A program made the translations under genes and the position numbers. The notes under the pieces are model-generated. The model saw only the letters and a list, made by a program, of their open reading frames with translations, searched no databases and had not been told where the DNA came from. Shown piece by piece: positions 26,163-32,951 of a stretch of 34,290 nucleotides of DNA. This DNA comes from Thermoplasmata archaeon (GTDB lineage: Archaea > Thermoplasmatota > E2 > DHVEG-1 > B18-G2). Within the stretch, counting starts at the first letter, position 1; each line of letters opens with the position of its first letter. The stretch is from NCBI GenBank assembly GCA_021161865.1, contig JAGGZU010000121.1, positions 1-34,290 on the forward strand, given 5' to 3'.

Positions 26163-26786
26163 ATGGGCGTATACGATTACAAAACATTGCTTAAACGTGT
26201 TCATGAAAACCCTTCTATAAGAACCAAGGAAGTTGAGGAAAGGTTCACGGTTCCGATTGCTGATGTTTTTTATGAGGGGAGAACAACCATAATACGTAAC
26301 TTTGAAAGACTCTCTTCTGATTTAAACAGGGAGCCGGAGCATATACTCAAGTTTCTTCTTGGCGAACTTGGTACAGCTGGTGAAAAGGACGGTCCAAGGG
26401 CTGTTTTTCAGGGGAAGATATCTGCTCAGCAGATACAAAACAAGATTCAGGAGTACGTTGAAACCTATGTTTTATGTCAGGAGTGTGGCAGACCTGACAC
26501 GCATATTGTGAAAAAGGATAGAATGGTGTTTCTGCGTTGCGATGCATGCGGTGCGTTTAGAAGCATAAGTACTAGAAAAAAGAGAGTTGTTCAGAAAACT
26601 GAGGAGAGGATTGAGCAGGGTAAGGTTTATGAGGTTACGATAAGCGACATAGGTAGGAAGGGTGATGGTCTCGCTCATCTTGGGAAGTATACCATATATA
26701 TACCCTCTGCTGTGAAGGGTTCTACCGTTAAGGTTAAGATAGAAAAGGTGTCTGGTACGGTTGCATTCGGGAGAATAGTTTCTTAG
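26163..26786 (+). CDS. Translation initiation factor aIF2 beta with C-terminal TRAM domain
   Basis: 207 residues against about 140 for a plain archaeal aIF2beta. Residues 1-140 are the factor: N-terminal helix, core 'EGRTTIIRNFERLSSDLNRE', 'HILKFLLGELGTAG', 'AVFQGKISAQQIQNKIQEYV' and a zinc ribbon C105-x2-C108...C126-x2-C129. Residues about 150-207 are a TRAM domain ('YEVTISDIGRKGDGLAHLGK', 'IPSAVKGSTVKVKIEKV', 'AFGRIVS'), a small RNA-binding beta barrel. The fusion is known in some euryarchaeal groups. The subunit sits with alpha and gamma in aIF2; the TRAM part may add RNA contact. Confidence 0.95.
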   Translation: MGVYDYKTLLKRVHENPSIRTKEVEERFTVPIADVFYEGRTTIIRNFERLSSDLNREPEHILKFLLGELGTAGEKDGPRAVFQGKISAQQIQNKIQEYVETYVLCQECGRPDTHIVKKDRMVFLRCDACGAFRSISTRKKRVVQKTEERIEQGKVYEVTISDIGRKGDGLAHLGKYTIYIPSAVKGSTVKVKIEKVSGTVAFGRIVS

Positions 26787-26820
26787 CTAAGTTTGTGCTG
26801 TGAAACCACAAATCGAAAGA

Positions 26821-26828
26821 TATTTAAA
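26821..26828 (+). promoter_or_regulatory. TATA box of the cdrS-ftsZ unit
   Basis: TATTTAAA, preceded by a purine-rich BRE-like CGAAAGA. The expected transcript start (about 26850) falls at the edge of the palindrome at 26851-26867, leaving a leader of about 95 nt before cdrS. Confidence 0.55.
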
Positions 26829-26850
26829 CTAAAATACCTATTCAAGTCTG

Positions 26851-26867
26851 CATTTGTCAGACAAATG
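26851..26867 (+). promoter_or_regulatory. Perfect 17-bp palindrome and TGTCA/TGACA cluster, likely operator
   Basis: CATTTGTC-A-GACAAATG is an exact inverted repeat with 8-bp arms. Further copies of the half-site core follow in the leader: TGTCA at 26876-26880 and 26890-26894, TGACA at 26909-26913 and 26920-26924. The palindrome sits at the expected transcript start. A ribbon-helix-helix dimer such as the CdrS encoded just downstream is the natural candidate binder; autoregulation is inferred. Confidence 0.6.
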
Positions 26868-26944
26868 ATGTCGTCTGTCATTGGCTGTATGTCAATGCGA
26901 CTCTTTGATGACATCGGTCTGACAACTGTGTGAGGAGAAAAGAT

Positions 26945-27172
26945 ATGGAAACAGGCCGTTTAACAGTCCGCCTTCCCCTGCACGATCTTCGAGCCATCGA
27001 CCTTTTTATTAGAGTAGGGGAGTTTACCACCCGCTCTGAGGTGATAAGACACGCTGTAAACGAGTTCATAAAAAGATACTCGGACGAGGTGGTCGAAAAG
27101 GCAGAGAAGATTAAAAAAGTGCAGGAACTCGAGGCCACTGTTTCCGTACTCGAATCCTACGCTAAAAAGTAG
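26945..27172 (+). CDS. cdrS: Ribbon-helix-helix regulator, CdrS-like, upstream of ftsZ
   Basis: 75 residues from the ATG at 26945, which follows GAGGAGAAAAG; a GTG at 26930 is possible but overlaps this site. 'GRLTVRLPLHDLRAIDLFI' gives the DNA-contacting beta strand (RLTVRLP) and first helix, and 'FTTRSEVIRHAVNEFIKRY' the second helix of an RHH (CopG/MetJ-type) fold, followed by a charged helix. In haloarchaea the short RHH protein CdrS is co-transcribed with ftsZ2 and controls cell division; the same pairing and size are seen here. The gene ends 79 bp before the FtsZ start, in the same transcript. Confidence 0.8.
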   Translation: METGRLTVRLPLHDLRAIDLFIRVGEFTTRSEVIRHAVNEFIKRYSDEVVEKAEKIKKVQELEATVSVLESYAKK

Positions 27173-27196
27173 AATAACTGGATAGGAGGGAATGGG

Positions 27197-27289
27197 ATGC
27201 CCTTCCGAAGGGTGCTTCGGCACCCTTCACAACTACCAGGAGGAAAAAGGGATGCAAGAAGGAGGAATGAGCCAAACCTTAATTGCTAA
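27197..27289 (+). CDS. Possible 30-codon leader ORF overlapping the ftsZ start
   Basis: The ATG at 27197 has an excellent AGGAGGG site (27184-27190) six bases upstream. It reads 30 codons of very basic sequence ([20 protein letters not shown]...) in another frame, ending TAA inside the ftsZ coding region. Its first codons form the hairpin at 27207-27228. It may be a leader peptide that tunes ftsZ translation, or the site may be a relic; unproven. Confidence 0.3.
   Translation: MPFRRVLRHPSQLPGGKRDARRRNEPNLNC
27207..27228 (+). promoter_or_regulatory. cUUCGg hairpin in the ftsZ leader
   Basis: GAAGGGTGC-TTCG-GCACCCTTC is a perfect 9-bp stem with a C(UUCG)G loop, one of the most stable RNA tetraloops. 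An upstream CCCTTC (27200-27205) can also pair with the left arm (GAAGGG), so two exclusive folds are possible. It ends ten bases before the AGGAGG site (27238-27243) of ftsZ. Confidence 0.6.
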
Positions 27290-28352
27290 TGCAATAGAAA
27301 ATAAGAAGCAGGAGGAAATGAAACTTAAGAATAACGAGGATCTCTTCGGAGAACCTCAAATCGTCATCGTTGGTTGTGGTGGGGCAGGAGGGAACACCAT
27401 AACCCGTCTACATAAACTTGGTGTAAAAGGTGCAAGAACCATAGCGATAAACACAGACAAACAAGCGCTTGATCTGGTAGATGCTGACGAAAAACTTCTC
27501 ATAGGTGGAAACGTAACAAGGGGACTTGGAGCCGGAGGTTTCCCAGAGGTTGCCGAACGATGCGCCAGAGAATCAAGCAGGGAGATAGAAGAGGTGTTAA
27601 AGGGTGCGGACATGGTTTTCATCACCGCGGGTATGGGTGGTGGAACCGGAACAGGAGCTGCCCCTGTTGTTGCTGAGATAGCAAAGAAACAGAACGCTGT
27701 TGTAACATCAATGGTTTCAACACCATTCAACGTAGAACGTGCACGGCTGGTAAAAGCGGATGAAGGATTGGATAAACTCAGGAAAAAAGCGGATAGTGTC
27801 GTTGTTTTAGACAACAACAGGTTACTTGAGTTTGTACCTAACCTACCAATAAACCAGGCCTTCTCAGTGATGGATCAACTCATAGCTGAGACCGTAAAGG
27901 GGATAGCTGAAACCATAACGTTACCGTCTCTCATAAACCTCGATTACGCAGATATGAAAACCATAATGAACTCGGGTGGACTCTCTGTGATGCTATGGGG
28001 AGAAGCAGATATAGATGAAGGGGTAGAGAAGGTAGTGAAAGAGGCGTTGAATCATCCTCTGCTCAACGTTGACTACCGTGGTGCAACAGGTGCGCTTGTT
28101 CACATAACAGGTGGTCCAAATATGACACTAAAATACGTTCAGGATGTCTCCCAGGAGCTCACTAAAGACCTTGACAGCTACGCCAACGTTATACTTGGTG
28201 CACGTGTTATACCAGAGTTTGAAAACAAATGCAGGGTAATGGCGATAATGACGGGTGTACAATCACCGAACCTTCTTGGACCAAACACTTCATCTCAACT
28301 GCTAAACAAAACCCTTACCAACCCAAAACTAAACATAGATTTCGTTAGATAA
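27252..28352 (+). CDS. ftsZ: Cell division protein FtsZ
   Basis: 366 residues from the ATG at 27252, which has AGGAGG eight bases upstream. The frame is open to 27192, but that ATG is only one base from its site and would put the hairpin inside the gene. Tubulin/FtsZ motifs: '[20 protein letters not shown]', 'INTDKQAL', the signature '[20 protein letters not shown]', '[13 protein letters not shown]', T7 loop '[20 protein letters not shown]'. The C-terminal tail is short ('[17 protein letters not shown]') and could bind SepF. It forms the division ring; no sepF or second ftsZ lies in this window. Pairing with cdrS suggests the FtsZ2-like position, but the class needs a tree. Confidence 0.96.
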   Translation: MQEGGMSQTLIANAIENKKQEEMKLKNNEDLFGEPQIVIVGCGGAGGNTITRLHKLGVKGARTIAINTDKQALDLVDADEKLLIGGNVTRGLGAGGFPEVAERCARESSREIEEVLKGADMVFITAGMGGGTGTGAAPVVAEIAKKQNAVVTSMVSTPFNVERARLVKADEGLDKLRKKADSVVVLDNNRLLEFVPNLPINQAFSVMDQLIAETVKGIAETITLPSLINLDYADMKTIMNSGGLSVMLWGEADIDEGVEKVVKEALNHPLLNVDYRGATGALVHITGGPNMTLKYVQDVSQELTKDLDSYANVILGARVIPEFENKCRVMAIMTGVQSPNLLGPNTSSQLLNKTLTNPKLNIDFVR

Positions 28353-28356
28353 AACA

Positions 28357-28387
28357 CTCTTTTAACTCTACTTTTTCTTTATTTTTG
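28357..28387 (+). terminator. T-rich terminator after ftsZ
   Basis: A run of pyrimidine tracts (CTTTT, CTTTTTC, ATTTTTG) starts just after the ftsZ stop. Archaeal termination uses such T tracts. The same bases encode the Lys-rich end (KIKKK) of the converging UMP kinase, so the signal and the coding sequence overlap. Confidence 0.4.
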
Positions 28388-29042
28388 TTCCAACAAAACC
28401 TTTACCGTAAAGAGTGTTCTCCAGATTCCCTAGATTTCTTCCATTTACAACAAAAACATCACAGTTTAAACCCTTTATAATACTAAGGGCGGGACCATCT
28501 ACAACCACATTCTCCCCCGCCTTACCCCATTTGGAACCGCACATCCTCTCAAGCTCTTCAATGGTTACCTCATCAAACAACTTTGCATCATCATGTTTCT
28601 TTGGATCCCTATCATAAACACCATCGACATCCGTTGCTATCACAAACCTCTCTGGTGAAACTTTTGCTGCAAGCTCCGCTGCAACGGCATCAGTACTATG
28701 TCCAGGTGTAGTTCCACCCATAACAACAACAGGTTTATCGACAGCAGCAGCCTCAGATGTTGTTGAGGGGATAACATTGTTTACCTCCTCCATTAAGCTG
28801 GCTACAAGCAGCGCATTAAGACGAGTGACAGATATACCAAGCTCATCCAACCGTTTCTCGTCAACACCAAGCTGTCTTCCAAAACCGATGTACTTCCTCG
28901 CGGTTTTTCCTCCGCCAACCACTACATACAGACGATAAACCTTACTAACATTTTGAAAAAGACTAACAAGGTTTTTTAGGAAACCAGTATCATCCTCTAA
29001 ATCTATCAGCGAACCACCGAGAGCCAACACAACAGACTGCAT
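28368..29042 (-). CDS. pyrH: UMP kinase (uridylate kinase), archaeal type
   Basis: 224 residues, amino-acid kinase fold. N-terminal 'VVLALGGSLI' (phosphate loop), 'LYVVVGGGKTARKYIGFGR' (substrate), 'VVMGGTTPGHSTDAVAAELA' and 'ATDVDGVYDRDPKKH' (nucleotide site) are the archaeal UMPK pattern, and the length fits. It converts UMP to UDP with ATP, in the cytoplasm. It follows the 29052 gene by nine bases on the same strand and converges with ftsZ. Isopentenyl phosphate kinase and glutamate kinase are other members of the fold but lack this set of motifs. Confidence 0.9.
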   Translation of the reverse strand: MQSVVLALGGSLIDLEDDTGFLKNLVSLFQNVSKVYRLYVVVGGGKTARKYIGFGRQLGVDEKRLDELGISVTRLNALLVASLMEEVNNVIPSTTSEAAAVDKPVVVMGGTTPGHSTDAVAAELAAKVSPERFVIATDVDGVYDRDPKKHDDAKLFDEVTIEELERMCGSKWGKAGENVVVDGPALSIIKGLNCDVFVVNGRNLGNLENTLYGKGFVGTKIKKK

Positions 29043-29051
29043 AACTCCTCA

Positions 29052-29480
29052 CTAAGCTACCTCGGGTCCAGCTGATGGAGCAGGTTTAGTACCCTTACCT
29101 ATATTCACCTGAGGAAGCGGAATAGGTGGTGGAAGCGCTAAATCCTTTGCAATAAATACAGCCTCAGGTACACAGGCATGCATTATCGCAGTATGAATCT
29201 CACTGGCTACTTTATCAGGCATCTTCTTTGTTTTACCCCACATGTCAGCCGCCTTCCTTGCCTCCTTATCCTCATAGACGAGGGAGCCTTCCATACGGAT
29301 AACACCCACTGGCCCATAACTTGTTGTGTACTGAAACTCAACGGTAGCATTGTTTGCACCTGATGCAATAAACTGGGTCACAGTGCTGTTGTGGTCTATC
29401 CGAATCTGTCTAGGTCTATTCTTAAGATCAACGTAACGTCTCGCTTCAATCGCTTTCAACCTGATGGTTTTAACTGGCAT
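29052..29480 (-). CDS. Conserved archaeal protein, possibly SecB-like
   Basis: 142 residues, soluble, no signal peptide. The N-terminal part alternates beta strands ('KTIRLKAIEARRYVD', 'ATVEFQYTTSYGPVGVIRME') and is followed by a helix ('VASEIHTAIMHACVPEAVFI') and a proline-rich end 'LALPPPIPLPQVNIG'. Order and the Pro-rich end recall SecB and SecB-like archaeal proteins, which keep secretory proteins unfolded; this is a fold guess with no diagnostic residue. It is upstream of UMP kinase by nine bases, probably one transcript. The last ~15 residues (KGTKPAPSAGPEVA) look disordered. Confidence 0.6.
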   Translation of the reverse strand: MPVKTIRLKAIEARRYVDLKNRPRQIRIDHNSTVTQFIASGANNATVEFQYTTSYGPVGVIRMEGSLVYEDKEARKAADMWGKTKKMPDKVASEIHTAIMHACVPEAVFIAKDLALPPPIPLPQVNIGKGTKPAPSAGPEVA

Positions 29481-29570
29481 ACAATTAAGATAATCAACAA
29501 CATGCTTTTAACACTTACCTACGAAAATTAGATAAACAAGTAAGAAATGAAGGATGATGAGGAAAACATG

Positions 29571-30329
29571 AGACACAGATGGTTATATGTGGCAGCTGCG
29601 ATGTTAATACTTTACTCGGTACTGTCTGCAACTGCAGGGGCTTCAACAATCAAAGACCACAATATAAAGGTGACATCAAAGGACACAGGTTTCTCAACAA
29701 CTGAGTCTTTTTCTGTAACCATTGGTGAGAACGAGACGATACTTCAACTATGGATACAGGATGATGCATCCAACGTCTCCATAACCTTAAATGGAGAACA
29801 GGTTATAGTCAGCAGGGTTGACAACACATACATCTGCAACATCTCATCTCTAAACACAACTCAAGCAAACATCACAGTAACCTACAGGTTACCTAAATCA
29901 ACTGAAATGTTTGAGAAACAGATTCTCTACAACACCGATTCACTGACCATAACATATAATGAACAAAAACTGTTCTCAGGTAAAAACCTCAAAAAGGGTA
30001 CACAGGTATCTGCATCACTCACAAAACAGGTTGTTAAACAGGTTGAAACAACAGGTGGATACCTCATTTACCTGGTAGCGGTTTTAGTTCTCATCATACT
30101 TACCCTGATTTACTATGCAGTAAAAGGAAAAGAAGCTGCAAAACCTCAGGTCTATGAGTCTAAGGAGATTCTATCCACAAAAAAAGAGATTTTGATGAAT
30201 GCACTCAAAGATATAGAGAAAAAACACAGGGCGAAGGAGATATCAGATGAAAGTTACAGTCGACTCAAAGAGGAATACAAGAGAGATGCTGTTGAGGTCA
30301 TGAGGAAACTGGAAAAAGAAAAGGATTAA
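29571..30329 (+). CDS. Membrane protein with outer beta domain and cytoplasmic coiled tail
   Basis: 252 residues from the ATG at 29571, preferred because a short basic n-region (MRHRW) then leads a signal sequence (LYVAAAMLILYSVLSATAGA) and GAGGAAAAC precedes it; an in-frame ATG at 29547 is the alternative. An extracytoplasmic beta domain with sequons ('NVSITLNGEQVIVSR') is followed by a membrane helix (YLIYLVAVLVLIILTLIYYA) and a cytoplasmic tail with a short coiled coil 'LKDIEKKHRAKEISDESYSR', like SHOCT-type or oligomerising tails. The stop overlaps that of the converging RFC-L gene. Family not recognised. Confidence 0.8.
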   Translation, partial: RHRWLYVAAAMLILYSVLSATAGASTIKDHNIKVTSKDTGFSTTESFSVTIGENETILQLWIQDDASNVSITLNGEQVIVSRVDNTYICNISSLNTTQANITVTYRLPKSTEMFEKQILYNTDSLTITYNEQKLFSGKNLKKGTQVSASLTKQVVKQVETTGGYLIYLVAVLVLIILTLIYYAVKGKEAAKPQVYESKEILSTKKEILMNALKDIEKKHRAKEISDESYSRLKEEYKRDAVEVMRKLEKEKD

Positions 30330-31738
30330 AAAAGTGTTAACTGCTCAGTCTGCTCCTTCTTCTCTGTTTCATCATGGGATACATCGTACTCCTCTATAAC
30401 ATCCTCCTTTTTGGAGACACCCGTTGGTTTATACTTATACTTGTCACCAAGTAGATACTTCATTTCATCCTCAGTTAAACCCAACATCTCTTTGAAGGTT
30501 AAAGCAAACTCAGGATTACTTTGAAAGATCATTTGAAGCTCGTTGAACATCTGGTTAGCCTTTTTTGAAGAAACATGGCAGTAGCAACCGATTTTACCCG
30601 CTATACTGCTTCTGATGTCCCTCAGACTCTTACTGGTTTTCATCTCCTTAAGCCATGATGGAAACTGATACCTGCTGGTAGAGATGTAAACCCTTTTCTT
30701 AGCTGAGGCAACACCGCCGCCCATGAGGTCAACAGCGTACCTCCAAAGCACGTATGCACGGTACCTTGATGCTCTACCAAGAAAAACATCTGCGGATGCG
30801 AGGATTTCATAGGCTTTTGCAAGATCAACAACATCAAGGTATGCACGTGGCAGGTTTTCATCAACCCATTGAATAAGGCTTTTTGGATCTTCCCCGCTTT
30901 GACTCAACAACCTTGATATATACTGGGTGTTTTTTGTTTTAAACACGGTGTTAAGTACATCAAAGATTGTTTGCTCTCTGTCTCTATAGCTGAGCAAAGG
31001 CAACACCGAACGATCCACTCTTTTCCTACCCAAACAAACCGCCTGTAAATCTCTAACCGCCGACCTTACATCACCTTTACAGCGTTCAGCCAATGTTACG
31101 AGAACCTCGTTCTCCACATACACTCCCTCTGAACCACATATCCTCCTCAACAGTGCTACGATATCGTTTGTTGACACAAGTTTCTCGTTGAACCTTATCG
31201 TTAGACAGAGGTCGCGTAGTGTTTCACCTCCACCCCTTGTCAGCTCATAGAGATCATTGACTATCAAAATAATGGGTTGTTTAGTCTCCTTAACAGTATC
31301 TACTATAGCCTTTTTTCCGCCTCTATCAAGCATCCCATTCACATCGGATGAATCAGTGGAGGATCTGCGTTCATAAAGGTTGTCCGCTTCATCAAGGATA
31401 ATAAGTTTTCTCCCACCTTTTTTTGCTGGAGCAAACCTTCCATCATCTGTGAATGTTTCGTTTAAGGCACCGAAGGTAGCGACTTTTTTTATCTTATCAG
31501 CGCTTCTCACATCGCTTGCGTTAAGCTCTATAACCGTCCAGTTGTACTCATTTGCTAGAGCAAGGGCGCTGCTTGTTTTACCTACACCAGGTTTACCTGC
31601 AAGTATAACTGCACGTTTCTTTGGAGGAGTACCGAGATTCCACTGAGAGGCCCAGCTCCTCAACAAAGTTTTTGCTTCTCTGTTGCCTACAACCTCCTCG
31701 AGAGTCCTTGGACGGTACTTCTCAGTCCAATCTTCCAT
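30326..31738 (-). CDS. rfcL: Replication factor C large subunit
   Basis: 470 residues from the ATG at 31738, giving the family start 'MEDWTEKYRPRTLEEVVGN'. The frame is open to 31843, but that would run into the tRNA gene. Walker A 'GKPGVGKTS' (48-56), Walker B 'LIILDEADN' (112-120), sensor-type 'LIVNDLYE' and 'CKGDVRSAVRDLQAV' are present. RFC-L and RFC-S load the PCNA clamp; RFC-S is not here. The extreme C-terminus, QLTLF, is a shortened form of the PCNA-binding Q-x2-L-F-x-F box. It converges with the 29571 gene (shared TTAA) and is divergent from tRNA-Ser. Confidence 0.95.
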   Translation of the reverse strand: MEDWTEKYRPRTLEEVVGNREAKTLLRSWASQWNLGTPPKKRAVILAGKPGVGKTSSALALANEYNWTVIELNASDVRSADKIKKVATFGALNETFTDDGRFAPAKKGGRKLIILDEADNLYERRSSTDSSDVNGMLDRGGKKAIVDTVKETKQPIILIVNDLYELTRGGGETLRDLCLTIRFNEKLVSTNDIVALLRRICGSEGVYVENEVLVTLAERCKGDVRSAVRDLQAVCLGRKRVDRSVLPLLSYRDREQTIFDVLNTVFKTKNTQYISRLLSQSGEDPKSLIQWVDENLPRAYLDVVDLAKAYEILASADVFLGRASRYRAYVLWRYAVDLMGGGVASAKKRVYISTSRYQFPSWLKEMKTSKSLRDIRSSIAGKIGCYCHVSSKKANQMFNELQMIFQSNPEFALTFKEMLGLTEDEMKYLLGDKYKYKPTGVSKKEDVIEEYDVSHDETEKKEQTEQLTLF

Positions 31739-31820
31739 TTGATAAAGGAAGGGTTTTGATATTTTTAACGTTTGCTCAAGCATAAGATTTTTAACAGCCT
31801 TTTTATTCTGTTTCAGTACA

Positions 31821-31904
31821 GCGGGGATGGCCCAGCCCGGCACGGCGATGGATTGCTAATCCATTGGTCTTATGACCTCGGGAGTTCGAATCTCCCTCCC
31901 CGCG
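31821..31904 (+). tRNA. tRNA-Ser (anticodon GCU)
   Basis: An 84-nt class II tRNA. Acceptor GCGGGGA pairs with TCCCCGC, U8 is present, the D arm is GCC/GGC, the anticodon stem ATGGA/TCCAT closes loop TTGCTAA (anticodon GCT), the long variable arm has stem GGTC/GACC, and the T arm is GGGAG-TTCGAAT-CTCCC. Discriminator base G73 fits serine; CCA is not encoded and no intron is seen. It reads AGC and AGU. A TTTTATT about 25 bases upstream may be its promoter and CTTTT follows the 3' end. Confidence 0.97.
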
Positions 31905-32004
31905 TCTTTTGTAGCATCTGTTTAATAGGAGAAGTTAAAATATAGAAAGTATTAAATAATAACAATTATATTATCATGTAAATTATTATCCTGAGGGAAT
32001 CCAA

Positions 32005-32277
32005 ATGGTTGTTAACACCAGAAGGTGTGAAATTGAGATTATCAAGGATATTTTATCACTCGCTGTTAAAGGAGCTAAAAAAACACAAATCCTCTATAAA
32101 ACAAACCTAAGCTACACACAACTACAGGAGTACCTAAAATTTCTTTTAAACTCCAACAGTTTAGAGATAGAGGAGAAGGGTAACACAAAGATATACAAGA
32201 CAACATCCAAGGGATTAGAAACCCTGAAAGACATCAACAAAATCCTTAGCGATTTACAAGCCAAAACGGTTTATTAA
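32005..32277 (+). CDS. Small winged-helix regulator
   Basis: 90 residues. 'EIEIIKDILSLAVKGAKKTQ' then 'LSYTQLQEYLKFLLNSNSLE' and 'KIYKTTSKGLETLKDI' form a winged helix-turn-helix of the HTH_45/PF14947-like archaeal type. A GAGGG site precedes the ATG and the 60 bases upstream are very AT-rich with TATA-like sequences. A regulatory role is inferred; target unknown, no inverted-repeat operator is evident. Confidence 0.8.
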   Translation: MVVNTRRCEIEIIKDILSLAVKGAKKTQILYKTNLSYTQLQEYLKFLLNSNSLEIEEKGNTKIYKTTSKGLETLKDINKILSDLQAKTVY

Positions 32278-32339
32278 TCTTCTCTATGATTCCTTCACAA
32301 ATCAGTTAAAATAACTTTTGTTTCCACTTACTGATTGAA

Positions 32340-32582
32340 ATGGGGGCAAAGAGCAGCGGGAAAGAGATACATACGGAGGAGTTTCCGTATAGGGAGGACA
32401 TGGAGAGGTTGGTCAATCTTCTTCTGAAGATGATCTTTATCGGTTTTGATGAACTCGAGATGCAAGAGAGAGTGGAGGCCATAGAATTGTTTGGTGAAAA
32501 ACTCAGGTATGGTGTCTCAGAGGTATACAACCGTTTGGCATCTTTGGAGGAAAGGGTTGAGATGCTGGAAAAAAACCTGTAG
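32340..32582 (+). CDS. Small coiled-coil protein, unknown
   Basis: 80 residues, acidic, with two helices: 'YREDMERLVNLLLKMIFIGF' and 'VYNRLASLEERVEMLEKNL'; the last is a heptad-like coiled coil. No membrane or enzyme motif is present. A GTTAAAATAAC TATA-like element near 32303 puts the transcript start at about the ATG, so it may be leaderless. It lies just downstream of the winged-helix gene on the same strand; no family recognised. Confidence 0.65.
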   Translation: MGAKSSGKEIHTEEFPYREDMERLVNLLLKMIFIGFDELEMQERVEAIELFGEKLRYGVSEVYNRLASLEERVEMLEKNL

Positions 32583-32947
32583 ATAAAAATGCATCAACAA
32601 CGCGCCACCCTCCCGCCTTTTCTTCTTTATCACCCTATTGTATATTTCTTCTGTATTATGTATATATTTTTATATTATTTTTGAGAAGGTGTTTTCTCCT
32701 TTTAAAGATGTGTTTATAGACAACATGTCACAGTATGTAGTTAACCTCTATACAACAAATCTATATTAAAATTTCTCATTATTTAATAAAATAGACTGAA
32801 TATTATGGTTTGGTAAAAAATGAGAGACACTGTAGATGAGGCAGGAGGTGTTGCTAAGACAGCAGCACACAATGGATCCTACGATTTAAATGTTTCTAGG
32901 TTTGCGAACGAGGTCCACGGACCAACAATAAATAGGGAGGTAAAACT
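32583..32947. other. 365-bp gap before the secreted protein gene
   Basis: The left part (32610-32800) is strongly AT-rich, with GAGAA-GGTGTT-TTCTC (about 32682-32697), a weak hairpin that may end the preceding gene. TATA-like ATTTAATAAA lies at 32781-32790. The right part holds one short open frame (32820-32951). I see no RNA gene or repeat array here. Confidence 0.6.
32781..32790 (+). promoter_or_regulatory. TATA box for the secreted protein gene
   Basis: ATTTAATAAA in a long AT-rich tract. A transcript start about 25-27 bases later falls near 32815, giving the secreted-protein mRNA a leader of about 130 nt. Confidence 0.45.
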
Positions 32948-32951
32948 ATGA
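32820..32951 (+). CDS. Possible 43-codon ORF filling the leader of the secreted protein gene
   Basis: Open from the ATG at 32820 to a TGA that overlaps the next start by four bases (ATGA). It reads 'MRDTVDEAGGVAKTAAHNGS...EVHGPTINREVKL', which is soluble and without motif. The expected transcript start is about five bases before the ATG, so leaderless translation is possible. The ATGA overlap and the exact fit to the leader favour a real coupled ORF. Chance or a gene remnant cannot be excluded. Confidence 0.35.
   Translation: MRDTVDEAGGVAKTAAHNGSYDLNVSRFANEVHGPTINREVKL

Noticed and set aside
27192-27251. Earlier ATG for FtsZ
   Set aside because: Only one base separates it from the AGGAGGG site, and the added residues would be encoded by the hairpin; the ATG at 27252 has ideal spacing.
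31739-31843. N-terminal extension of RFC-L
   Set aside because: The extension would overlap the tRNA-Ser gene and does not belong to the family; the MEDWTEKYRP start at 31738 is standard.
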